DNA of 64,000 nucleotides from Colocasia esculenta (Eukaryota > Streptophyta > Magnoliopsida > Alismatales > Araceae). Position numbers and translations under genes: made by a program. How positions within the stretch are numbered: position 1 is the first letter of the stretch; each line of letters starts with the position of its first letter. Under the pieces are notes generated by a model that did not search any database, had not been told where the DNA came from, and saw only the letters and a program-made list of their open reading frames with translations. The stretch is from contig CM024766.1 in NCBI GenBank assembly GCA_014218235.1, positions 19,999,346 to 20,063,345 of the forward strand, written 5' to 3'. Below, one piece after another: positions 36,725 to 47,870 of the stretch.

Positions 36725-39700
36725 TGTCACGTGCCGAGAATTACGCAGCGGATATTATTGAATACTTAAAGTCGATATCCCGAGACGTGAACAGTCGGCA
36801 AATAAGCCTCTAGCTAGCACGCACTAAATGTATAACAACATACATCATCATAGGGCCCAAATATTGAACTCAACTAATCTTTTATTCAAATCTCAACGCA
36901 TTGTATTCCAAATGGATACTATTATAGGACTAAGACTCAATAAAAACAAAAGTACATAATACCTCACTTCCTACTACATTGTTCTAACACTCAAAATAAA
37001 CTACTATAGATAGACTCATGTTTGGAATGCTCTTCACTTGGACGCATTCCCATCCTCGACTTGCTCTTCCTCTTGAACTTCATAGTCACCTAGATTGGGT
37101 AAAAGTAGGGGATGAGCAAACTAGCCCAGTAGGATTTATATCTCAATGTGCGGGCAATGATATAAGTGATTAACATTTTAGAACTAGGCAAGTATGATGA
37201 ATGATATGCAAGTACAAATAAAACTCGTTAAAACATGATATATAAGACAAGCTAGAGAGAGTGATTATGATAGAACAAGATTTGTGAACAAGATGACAGA
37301 TAGAACTAGCAATAGATCACTTTGTACAAGCACGCAAGATTTCAATTGATGTCAAGAACACAAGATATTACTAATTGCATTAAATGCAGGATGGCCATAT
37401 CACGCAAGCAAGCAAGCAAGAATGTACGAGCACGATCAAGTAACACTAATCAGGCACGTAGATACTAATGTACACCTAGGAAAGATCCACCAAGAATGCA
37501 CACTAGGACACGTGTATGTGGTTATTGTATCTATCATTCAACAAGCAAGCAAGACTCCCAGCGCAGATGCAACGCTAGTAATCATTATACCCCATGGTTA
37601 ACAGTATATCTATGACTCGCCGTCATTGGGGCTAGATTGAAGCCCTTGGACACACGCCGTGCCCTGTCAGCATCTCATGTAAATTTTTAAATGTTGATAC
37701 CCACAGTCATTAATAATGGCCAATGAGAGTTTCAATAAGTAAGCATGTGTAACGTCATGTTCATGATGATGATGGGAACAAGTAATAAGTAATTGAACAT
37801 TATTTCATGATAACAATGGTCAAGAGATAAATTCGGCAGCATAACGGTACAATTTATAATTTAGTTCAATCTTTACATTATTGGCTTTAGTCTAGATTGC
37901 CAATCACACTCACGAGAACAAGAAGAGAAAGGAAGTGCACACTATCTTCAGAGAGCTTCAAAGGTACAACCAACTCGTCGGCCATGTGGGAATCCATGGT
38001 CAGAGGAGATTTACGGAGGCCTTGGTGAAAAGGTCGTTAGTCTACCGATTCGGAATGACCGGTAGAGAGTTTCCAATTTCCCAAGAAAGGGGCTGTCCAG
38101 ATGTGTAAGTGTGTAGTGATGTACGCGTGCCTCAATTCACAAACCATCGGTCTCAAACTCGCGGAAAACACTTTAACATGATAGCATGCAATGACACTAT
38201 GCACTTAACTAAATATGGATTGTGAGATTTTAAGATAACAATTTATCATTTTAAGAAGCTAGAACAGTTCAAAGAGTTAATCAAAAGTCACCTGGATAGT
38301 CACATCATTTAAGAGAGCAATTAGAACAATGTTCGTGTACTTAAAGCTTTTTAAATTGGTTAAATACTTTTAGGCCATTAAAATAACCACCATGCATTAC
38401 TCAGACCCAAGACATGTGAAATACACACTAAATATTACATTAACCAGACCTCGGGTATAGTGGTTAGGTTTGCAAGACAGTAAGTGGGGTTTAAATGACA
38501 AATCCTGAGATCGCGACAGGGGCATATAAGGATAGCGACAGGGTTGTCAGGCCCGGGGTCAGGTCGCGACAGGTACATTTAAGGAAGGCGACAGGTGCTA
38601 TCAGGCCCCGTTCAGGTCGCGACAGGCCACAGCAAGGGTCATGACGGGTCGGGACCAGAAAGCGACTGGGTGTTGTGAAGAACGCGACTGGGCGGTCAGA
38701 TCAGGCAGCACGATCGCGATGGAGCGCCGAGTCGCGATCAGATCGCGACGGTGCGGGCTGTCGCGATGAGACCTCAGAACGTGGCCTATCGGGTCATCAT
38801 GTTCACAGGGTCTACACCTGACTCTGACAGAGCAAGGACATGTTCTTGGATTGCGGTCCAGAACTGCCATATATGGACACATGGTGCTTCCGAAATAGAG
38901 AACAAATTGTACTGTGTATGAAAAATAATGAAACTAGTTTTAAAACAACCTCGACAGACAAGGGTACTTCCAGTAAATCAGAATTATAAAATAAAGATAA
39001 TTTTGATAGGCTTTGATCAAGTCGAACACAACATCAGACCAAGTGTAACCTGAAACCGTAGTTTCGTGCAGCAACCCTATTACCACGCTTATAACTCTCT
39101 AACTAATGACGTTTAGACAAAACATTCAACACAAAACCTGAAGAGGACAACTAGTAGAATAACTTTCATGTTGTGAGTTTACTCTAATTCGATCTTGAAT
39201 TACATGCAACATACAAAGAATGGGAAAAGTCCTAATAGTGCACGACTTTGGCAAAACCCTTATAATTCAAAATCTACTAAATGGAATTCGATGAAACCAG
39301 TGGGAAATGAAAGTTGACTTGATGATCTACACATTGGTATAGGATATGTTAAGATTTTGCTCGAGCAAACCTACCTTTTGGGTGATGAAGTCTCGTTCTT
39401 CAGAAAACCCGTGTTCAGACCAATGTTTGTAGAACGCTTAATATTCCGTGTATACTGCATGGAATTTGGGCATTCCACTTGGGTTAGGAAGTAGACTCGA
39501 CCCTCTTTCCAGGGGTATAAGCCTTGCACGATGAGATTTAGGTATGGCCCACCTTAGCTCGACTTCAAGAAGGTGGTTTGTGCAGGTCGTAGCAGATGAA
39601 CGGGGGAAGAAGATGAGTTTGGTATGCTTGATCTCCTACTCTCCAGCCTCCAAGAGCTCCTCCACACGACCCCAGCAAGTTTTAAACTCGTCCCTAGGGT

Positions 39701-40352
39701 TTGGGTGAAGAGTATTTAAGTAACCATGGTGTTTAGGAGTCCTATTATGACTAGGAAAGAAGGGTTGCGGGATTGGCATGTTGGTTTCCTATTTTGATGA
39801 TTTCTTCCTCCATTAGAGAGTCTTGGCCATCAAGCAACCCCCATAGGTTGGTAAGCACGAATTTGAGTTTCTAAAAGTGCATGATTCCATCCCAATTAAA
39901 CCCTAATTACGCCTTTCTAATTTCAGCCTATTTAGAGTTACGAATTTCCATGTATTTTCTAGCTTTATTTGATTTTTGGGTCATATGTGATCCATTGGCC
40001 CAATTATGATATTGGATCATTCATATATAATGTTGGAAGTCTCTCCAACACTTTTATTTAATTTTTGGTTGCGTCGCATTTCCGTGTTAACGGTTTTCTG
40101 ACTTGTTTCCTATTTCGGATAATTGGTCACCATGTGATGCTCACTTGGTTAATCGGATTTTTCATCGCACAAATTCCTTCGTGGAACCCTTAAGGATAAT
40201 GTGTGGGGTTGATTTCCCATTTTTACGGATTTTTCCGATGTGTTTTGGCATGTACGATAATGATACGTATGTTTTAAATTCTTTGATCTTATGGAAATTA
40301 TTTATTTTCATTTATTCGAGTTTTTATATAGTTAAAATTTCCGGGGTGCTAC
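36725..40352 (-). repeat. Tekay element 5, 5' LTR (last base displaced to 43330)
   Basis: It begins TGTCACGTGCCGAG and runs to GGGGTGCTAC at 40352. The expected final A is found at 43330, after the solo LTR insertion and its GCTAC duplication, and is followed by the target duplication ATGTA. The LTR is therefore complete but split one base from its end. A TCGCGA cluster lies at 38511-38766. Confidence 0.93.
38511..38766. promoter_or_regulatory. TCGCGA palindrome cluster F (element 5, 5' LTR)
   Basis: Seven exact TCGCGA start at 38511, 38564, 38617, 38714, 38732, 38743 and 38761, the densest set among the Tekay LTRs. The two LTRs of the element differ at several sites in ways that fit CpG decay (TCGCGA at 38564 versus TCATGA near 30246). 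Confidence 0.6.
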
Positions 40353-43324
40353 TGTAGCAACCTGAATTTTTAAGAAAAATAAAAAAATTAAATAATAAAT
40401 TAAAAAACTCAGCTAAAGGGATATTTAATGAAAAGAGCATTAAATAAAATCTATTAAATGGAAAAGAGTAATGGGCTTTGCTTAATGGATCCTCTAGAAC
40501 TTATTGGGTCAAAAATATGAATTTACAAATAGTAAATAAAAGAAAATACCCTAAATTCAGAGTTTAATTATCTCCTAATTGGAAAGGGGTTATTAAAGTA
40601 ATAAAAGTGGCAATTAGAGTTGGAATTGGATTCCTAAACCTACCCCATATAGTCTAGCACGAATTTAGATACTATCCTAACCCAATTAGAGATTGGAAAG
40701 AAAGAGAGGAAAGGTGGAGTTAGGAAATCTCGTAATTAAGAGGAATTTGAGTAGTAGTAGGAATATGAACTCTTATTTATATAAATACACCTCTTAAACC
40801 TTCTTGGCCGACCCTAGCTCGTTGCCAAAGGTTGTTGGACGTGGAGAAGAGGCCAAGGAGGAGAGGATCTCGTGGGGAGAAGGAGTTCTTGGAGCTTCTT
40901 CCTCGTTCTTGGAGTTCTAAGTCCTAGAAGATAAATCGAGTCAAACTTAGGCAATCTCACGAGAGAAACTCAATTAAAGATATCTGTAGGTTGTTCCAAT
41001 CACCAGGAACAAAAGCCCTCTTGTTTCATAATTTTTCATCGAGCCAATTTTTTGTTCTTGATTTTTGATGTTATGCATACATGATAACCCCGAGTCATCA
41101 TGTTTAAATCAGATCTCCATGTGCACTTGTTCCCATGCTACAAAAATTTTACTGTAGATACTACTTATTGTTAGGGATCTTTTGCCCCTAAAAGCCCTAA
41201 TTTTTATCTAGCATGTTGCTCAAATTAAATCATTCATCTCTGCTGCACCTGGAATCAAGTTGCTTCTTGTTCAACTTGGTAGAACTATGTCGATACCATG
41301 ATTGTTTTCAAATTCCTAATTACTGAAAGTACCCTTGCATGTCTAGATCAATTAAAAAATTGGTTTCATGATTTTTCATCATGTATACAAGTAGTTATGA
41401 TTTTCTGAACAACCCTGTATCAAAATCTGATATTCCTGGACCGCAATCCAAGACAGAGCAGAACTCTGTCAGGCTCAGGCGCAGACCCTGTGAACGCGAC
41501 GGCCCGATAGGCCGCGTTCACAAGGGCCGTCGCGAAAGAGCGCTCTGTCGCGATCTGATCGCGACAACGCCTGTCGTCATGATCTGCTGACCAGGCCGTC
41601 GCGACCCTCATGCAACCCTGTCGCAACCTGTCTGCCCGAACCGACTTGCCTGTCGCGACCTATATAAGCCACTGTCGTGATATGCCCTACCCCTGTCGCG
41701 ACCCTTACTGGCCTACGTCGCTTTCACAGGATTTCACGACCCTTACTGGCCTATGCCTTTTTCACAGTTACACACACAGTAAAAACACTTGTTTTAAATT
41801 GGAGCCATATTGAATGCTTTAAATCACATACTCACGACTTCTTTTCTATCTATGATTTCTCTTACACATGCACACACATGAACCATCCATATATGACTGA
41901 AATTTGGCATAAAATATCTCATAATGTATCTGGTAATTTATTGCAATAAAGCATATTAATTGCCCTATTTTAAAGGACTTGTATTCATTTCTTGCGTTAT
42001 TTATATACTGATATTGACGCTCCACTGTTCTAGAATTCCTCTAGAACGTCGAGCACATGTTTTTATATATACACATCACTTGGCTCGTGGTGAACTCTCC
42101 GTCGGATATTCCTTTCGCCGGACTAGTGAACCCTCACACAAAGCCTCCGTAAGTCTCCTCTGATCATGGATTCCCACATGGTCGACGAGCCGGTTGTACC
42201 CTAACACCCATTACACCTTTAGGGATCGATATGATCCAAACGGCTATTAGAAGATCGCTCTTACCTTGAATCACGTCGGACCTCTAGACTTGTGAATAAC
42301 ATGGCCAGCGGGAAGATCGTGAGTTCCACCTGACTGCCAATACAAAGTGCGCACGTTGTGCAACTGTCACTATCGCCTGTTTACTCGTCGTATTACGTTC
42401 AATGTCCACTAGCTCTCATCTGTACTCTACTCGCTCGTCTATTCACATTCACTCTACTATCTCATCTATTCATCTTGTGCTCTCATATACTTCTTGGTAC
42501 TCTATATTGGCCATTGACTGATTGTCTAAAGATAAACAATATAACCAATGTCTGGCAATATATAAAGGGCCCGATCTGGTCCTGGGATGTGCGCCCGAAA
42601 GTGCTAGTGCCCATGGGAGTTAATTGATCAGAGTGTTTGGCATTACATTGAAGTGCTATCTATCTCGACTATCTATATAACAATCAAAACACAAAACGTG
42701 CTATACTCTCTCGATGTCTAGAATGACAAACAAGTGCTATACTCGTCGTGCTATTATTATTGTGCTAGTTGTGCTTTGGCCATCCTGCTATTCGTGATAT
42801 ACTTGATACTTGTGCTATTTTTGGAAACTATACTCGATCTCGTGCTATTGTGCTATCATATTACCTATTGTGCTATCTGTTGCTATGTTTTGACTCTCTT
42901 GTACCTGTTATCTTTAGATATTCTGCCATTAAATGCGTTAATTATTTAAAGCTTGCTTGAGTCTTAGATTTAAGTCCTACTGGACGATGTTCGCTCACCC
43001 TACGTTATTTGATGTTGTGTTCTCAGGTGAGACCGAGGATGACACATACACTCACGAGGAAGGGAATGAGCAAGAGTGAAGCCAGGAGTGCCCTCGAGTC
43101 GTTATGTTAGAGTTGTAGTTAGTTATTTCCTTTGATGGCAATGTAATTGGGCCCTATAGAATGGCTCTGATATTAGTGGTTGTAACTAGACATTTGAAAA
43201 GTTATTAATGAGAAAGATTTGCTTTAGTATTATTAAATGTGCAATGGTTTGATGTCTAGTATACGCTCTATACCTTTTCTTGCAACTGCCTTCGCGCTCC
43301 GATATTCCGCATCGGGGTGTGACA
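40353..43324 (+). repeat. Solo chromovirus-type LTR (2972 bp)
   Basis: It begins TGTAGCAACCTGAA and ends GGGGTGTGACA. A perfect 5-bp target duplication GCTAC flanks it (40348-40352 and 43325-43329). The ends, and a downstream R-U5-like part (CCTACTGGACGATGTTCGCTC), resemble the Tekay LTRs, but the body is a different family. No internal region remains. A TCGCGA cluster lies at 41530-41701. No gene inside. Confidence 0.93.
41530..41701. promoter_or_regulatory. TCGCGA palindrome cluster G (solo LTR)
   Basis: Six exact TCGCGA start at 41530, 41548, 41559, 41599, 41653 and 41696. Before them is an inverted pair, GTGAACGCGACGGCCCGATA and GGCCGCGTTCAC (41490-41522), which could form a hairpin. A TATATAA word lies at 41661-41667. 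The LTR body is otherwise not closely related to elements 1 and 5. Confidence 0.6.
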
Positions 43325-43335
43325 GCTACAATGTA

Positions 43336-45296
43336 AGCGCCAGACTTTGTTAAATTCCTTTGTCATGTACTGAAGCTCCTTGGAAATATCGTCAGTGTGG
43401 CTCCTCTAAATACCCATTCTATGAAGAATCAGTCTCACAGATTGAGCCAGCCCAGGAATTTCATTGAAGTTTTCGGCATGCTGCTGAAGTTCTTTAGCTA
43501 TAGATTCAATCTTTTCAAAAAATTTGGCTTGAGTGAATGCTGCCTTATCAAAAACATATCCAATGGTATGAACCAGCTGATCAGACCTGACTTTTGTGAA
43601 CCTGTGGATCTGTTCTTGCCAGTCTACATTGTCTTGCAGAGACTTCTCAATCATTTCCAAACGACTATCAAACTGTAGAGCTTGCTCCTCTATCTTAGTA
43701 TTCAAAAGGTCAAGAGAGCTATGAACAGAAGCAAACTGCTTTTCTAGAAATGTGAGAAGAGCAGGTGGAATTGGAGTAGATGTTGTGGATGATGATGGGA
43801 TATCATGCATAGATGGAGCAAAATGAGACTGAGTGATATGAGAAGAAGAGATATGAGGTGGATCAAGTTCAGGATTATCGAAAACAGGAATAGATGGAGG
43901 GGAAGGAATAGGAAGAAATTGTTCTGGTAAAACCTCAATAGGAGCAACATATTCCTGACCTTGGTGAACTCCTTCAGCAACATGTACCTATTCCTACTCT
44001 AATCCAACATTATTATGATGTGCCTCCTGAGGACCCAAATTGAGCTTCATGAATTTCACAATGCGGTCCAAATCATAGATATGGAATCTAGTTATGTTCT
44101 GAACTTTTGCTCCAGCAAATAACACACCCATTAACTGAAAAGCAGATGTTAAATGAGCTGCATATGACAAGCTCCTTCTCGGCTTTGGAATTGTGACCTC
44201 ATGAATTAGCTGACAGAAAATTGTAGCCAAATTTATGTTTACTCTCTTGATCAAACAAAACATGATACATCTTTGCAAGCTTGTTACTCTCTGTCTTCCT
44301 CCTCCCTAGGAGTCAAGATGGATGTACACCAATGGTGCAACAGTCTATGTGCTGGTGGAAATCTATTGGCATTCAATTGTGAGACCTTTGCTTGATTTTC
44401 ATCTAGCACATCATGTGGTTGGCCAGTTAGAACTGTGAAAGCTTCATGTGCATTAAATGGAAATCCTGTGGGTTATAACCCTCATTGGGTATATCCAGCA
44501 GATGACTCACCACCTCATTTGTGAGTGCCACATCAACCCCTCTCACATTAGACTCAAGAGTCTTCCTCTTGCTTACTAAATTTTTGAAAAATTCTTTAAC
44601 AAGGATAGGACAGTGTGTCCTATGAGCACTAACAAAATCAGACCATCCCTGAAATTCAAGCATTTCAAGCTATTCAGGATGCAAGAGAGACTTGTTTCCT
44701 ATAATCATTCTCTTAACCTTTGAAGGTGTCTGATCCTCTTCCTCATCAACAGACTCATCCTCTGATACTTATTCTTCTTAAATTTCTTCAGAAATCTGTT
44801 GTTCAGAGTTTTTGACATCATTCCCTCCTACATTTCCTGATTCTTCACCATGCCCTGAATGTGCATTGACTTCATCTTCTTCGACTAGCAATTGGTCAAA
44901 GTTGTCATTTTCAGTTTCTTCTGAAGATTCTGACTTGTTTTCACCTGATTTTTGTGATGGAGATGACATTTCTTCTTGCTCAATTAGATGATCAGAGCCA
45001 TTGCCTGTTTCCTGGGATTTAGGGCTTTCTTCAAGAATAGCATGTGACCCTTGTTGGCTAGAGACATCTTCCTCAGAGCTACTTAGATCAAAAAATTCCT
45101 ATTTTTTCTTACCTTTGGCAAAGTTCTTTTCTTTAGCCGTACATGGATGTGAAAATCTGCGGCTTCAGAAGGAAGGAACATCAGGCTTCTTCTCTCGAAA
45201 CACAATCCCCTTTGCTCCCTTGGAATGCCTTTCTGAATCAGAACCATCAGCATGCTTCCTCTTCTCACCATGACGAGGTTGAAGCTTTGGAGCCAT
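43336..45296 (-). pseudogene. SIRE-A env-like ORF, main part with PTP-type domain
   Basis: A possible start at 45296 opens a basic N-terminus (MAPKLQPRHGEKRKHADGSD), as in SIRE-type third ORFs. It goes on through acidic low-complexity sequence (44778-44969) and a segment near 44480-44660 (WSDFVSAHRTHCPILVKEFF, NVRGVDVAL) that resembles the putative plant transposon protein domain. The part at 43406-43810 forms a coiled-coil-like tail (SSLDLLNTKIEEQALQFDSR). Stops and frameshifts separate all segments. Tekay element 5 splits the C-terminus off to 28156-28406. The role of this ORF is unknown; 'env-like' refers to position. The family assignment is from memory of its pattern. Confidence 0.68.
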
Positions 45297-45474
45297 GAGC
45301 AATGGAACAGAGTATCGGGGTGGAAGATTCACTAGGGCACTGATGCAGAAGAAGTAGGTTTTTTTGGAGAAAGAGAGTTGTGGAGAAGGAGGGTTTCTCG
45401 GAGTGGATGCATCCGAAGAGACGTGATTTAAAAAAGGTGTCGATCTGTTTGAGGAAAATATTGTACGTGCAGAA
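45297..45474 (-). other. SIRE-A leader of the env-like ORF
   Basis: Noncoding sequence upstream of the env-like start on the - strand. It is cut at 45475 by the Tat LTR. The five bases next to that LTR, CAGAA (45470-45474), are the expected left target duplication; no partner is visible in the window. Confidence 0.5.
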
Positions 45475-45915
45475 TGTAATCACAGGGATTGTACCCCCCT
45501 CAACACAGGCATGAATATCAAATATGATAGCATGGAAAATAGGATGTGATCGCCACCTAGATAAGTTGCCTAATGATATGGAAAGATAATGGCTAACTTA
45601 AACTAGGAAAAGGGAAGAGAACAGGAAGACTGACCTGGTGTCGCGGTCGTCATGGCCGCCGCGTCTATCGTACCGCGTCAGTGAAAGCCGACGCGTCTAT
45701 GTCGCGTCACCCGAGGTCGTCGCGTTCTCTGAATGCGGGAGATTGGTTGTAGTGACCTTCTTCTAGTCTTCCAGCCGGCCAGAGTACTAGAGCTTCTCGT
45801 AGACTTTGTTTGCTTGCCTGCCATCAAAAGAAAACACAAAGAAAAGACCCTATTAGAACATGTAAAGTGTAGCATCTATCCTAAAAAATGAAATGAGATA
45901 GAGAATCATGGTGGG
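45475..45915 (-). repeat. Tat element 3' LTR, truncated (R-U5 side only)
   Basis: This 441-bp segment repeats 61350-61790 with about six differences (near 98.6 percent identity). It begins TGTAATCACAGG, the outer LTR end. The copy stops at GGTGGG (45915), whereas the other LTR continues for another 985 bases to TGTCTACA. The U3 part, its promoter and the adjoining PPT are therefore missing here, replaced directly by the PMD1 promoter. It contains GTCGCG words at about 45640-45725 (cluster H). Confidence 0.85.
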
Positions 45916-45934
45916 TTTCTAACTCTCTGAGGTT

Positions 45935-45942
45935 TATAAATA
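45935..45942 (+). promoter_or_regulatory. TATA box of PMD1
   Basis: Canonical TATAAATA lies 85 bases before the PMD1 start codon, giving a predicted 5' UTR of about 60 bases. It is only 20 bases inside the LTR break at 45915. Confidence 0.6.
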
Positions 45943-46026
45943 GAGGGTTTGGGCTGTTAATCCCGCAGCTAAACTCCTGGCATCCTCTGTTCTCCAAGTT
46001 CTTCATCCTTCTTCAATTCTGCAGCC

Positions 46027-47476
46027 ATGAAGAGGAAATTTTCGGAGTTTGCAGAAGCCATCCCTCCCTACTCCGGCCCAAAGGTGGCTAGGGAATCCTA
46101 CACCGACCTCCAGCACCTTTCAGACATCCCGAGGCACATCTATTCCCGCCCGGATCTTCAAGTAAGTGGATTTTCTTCCTGAACTTCTGCACTTCCTGCA
46201 TAACTCTGTTTTTTTGTCTATGTTGCTCTGTTTTCTTCTCCTTCTCATCTCCTCCTCCTCCCTTCTTCAGATCCTCCCTGGTCATAGGCGGTTCTCCAAG
46301 CTACCATGGCTGCGGCCGATGCTTGATATGCTGCCTTCGGCCTCAATTTCCCTCCTAAAGGAGTGGGGATTGTCCACGGTGCTAGCGCTTGCCAAGAAGT
46401 ACAACGTGATCGTTCATACATGGGATAGCATCATTGCACTCACCGAGCTATGGCACACTCAAACACACTCTTTCATCTTCTCGGACTTTGAAGCCACCGT
46501 ACTCTTGGAGGAACTGGAGATTATGCTCGGTCTTCCGCGCTACCACCGAGGCGAGGAGATGAAATTATCGTATACTGTGGAGCAAATCAACTCGTGGAGT
46601 ATTCTGGCCAATCTAACCTCCATGAAGAACGATCTACGCTCCATGACCAGTGGCATGCACGTCCACCTTCTTCCCATCGCACAGTGGATCGTCTCACAAT
46701 GCAAACGAAAAACCGGGAGACACGGCGCCATTGCCAAGGCGGCGGCCATCTGCATCTGCGGGGTCATCCTCTTTCCTTCTGAAGACGGGGCTATCTCCTT
46801 TGCCAACCTGAGCATTATTGATTCCGTCTTGGAAGGTTTGACCATCGGCCAAGCAGTTTTGAGTTATTTATATGCCGGTCTATCTTCCGCAGCACTCGGA
46901 GGACCTTTCTACGGGTCGGTGATTGCTCTCGAATTGTGGATGGGAATGCACATCCAATTTCGAGCGGAGGCGGGCTTGACTGCGGAGTGTAAGACAATGC
47001 TGAACCATCCGTTGGCATACGTGGGCGGACCACTGCACAAGAGCACCCGGGCTTGGTGCAAGACGGCGCAGATAAAGGGCATCCAAGCATGGCGCGGGTA
47101 CCTCCGAAGCTTGACCGTGGCGAACTTCGACGCGCGCCCTCGGTTCATGCACGGCAAGATAATCCATCTCTCTCAGCGCACCGGGCTTGCCTTGAGATTG
47201 CTGGGCAATGAGACACTCGCTTCTTACAACCCGGATCATTGCTACCTCCAGTGTGGTGCGGCCCAGACAGTGGTCCCGATCCTCTCACACTTCCCGCCTA
47301 TCCAAGAGAGGAAGAGGGGCGACGCGCAGGACGAGCGTGACATGCGCAGTGCCATCGTCCATTGGGAGGGATGTGCTATGAGCGTGATCCTAGCAGAGGT
47401 GGAGGAAGATGATGAGACGGTCCAAGAGTATGTTGAAGCTTTGAAGACGCTCCAACCTGCAGGAAGAGATGCTTGA
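46027..47476 (+). CDS. PMD1: plant mobile domain superfamily protein (DUF7745-like), 2 exons
   Basis: Exon 1 is 46027-46161 (45 codons, MKRKFSEFAEAIPPYSG...), exon 2 is 46271-47476. The intron has GTAAGT at 46162 and a long pyrimidine tract with CTTCAG at 46270, phase 0, giving a 446-residue protein without stops. The middle shows the pattern of the plant mobile domain/DUF7745 group: FIFSDFEATVLLEELEIMLG, then the KAAAICICGVILFP and LGGPFYGSVIALELWMG segments. No catalytic motif is visible. Related host proteins (MAIN, MAIL1) act in the nucleus with a PP7-type phosphatase in gene expression and transposon silencing; the role of copies in transposons is not known to me. The gene lies antisense to the Tat pol genes, beyond integrase, with its own TATA box and an AATAAA at about 47579. 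It looks intact. Confidence 0.8.
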
Positions 47477-47870
47477 TTTATTTGATTTGATTTGTAGGTC
47501 AGATGGTAATTAGGTCAGCATTTGAAAGTATTGATTGATTGTTTTAGAATGGATTAGTAAAGATTCTGAATGTGAATGAATAAAAGTGAATTTTATGCGC
47601 AAAGCAGGTGCTCTGTTGATGACGCGACGGTTAGGTGCGTCGCCTTTATGTCGCGGTCGAGCGGTGTGTCGCGACTATGTCGCGACGCTCCATCTTGACG
47701 CGACATGAACGCGACGGCGCGATGTGTCGCGTCATGAACTGAACGGTTCAAAAACAAACGCCCCGCCTTTCCTTTCTTCTTTCCGGTTTTCAAAACCTTC
47801 AAACCTTAGAACTTTGGAATCCTCCCCTAGCTCCCCTGCATTCCGGCTACCTTCGGGCCTCAAGACTTCA
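47477..47870. promoter_or_regulatory. PMD1-PMD2 spacer with GTCGCG/TCGCGA cluster I
   Basis: The spacer holds the PMD1 poly(A) region (AATAAA near 47579) and then a CpG-rich cluster at 47621-47735: exact TCGCGA at 47669 and 47680, and several GACGCGACGG, GTCGCGGTC and GTCGCGTCATG words. The cluster ends about 135 bases before the PMD2 start codon, so it occupies the PMD2 promoter. I see no TATA box. Confidence 0.6.
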
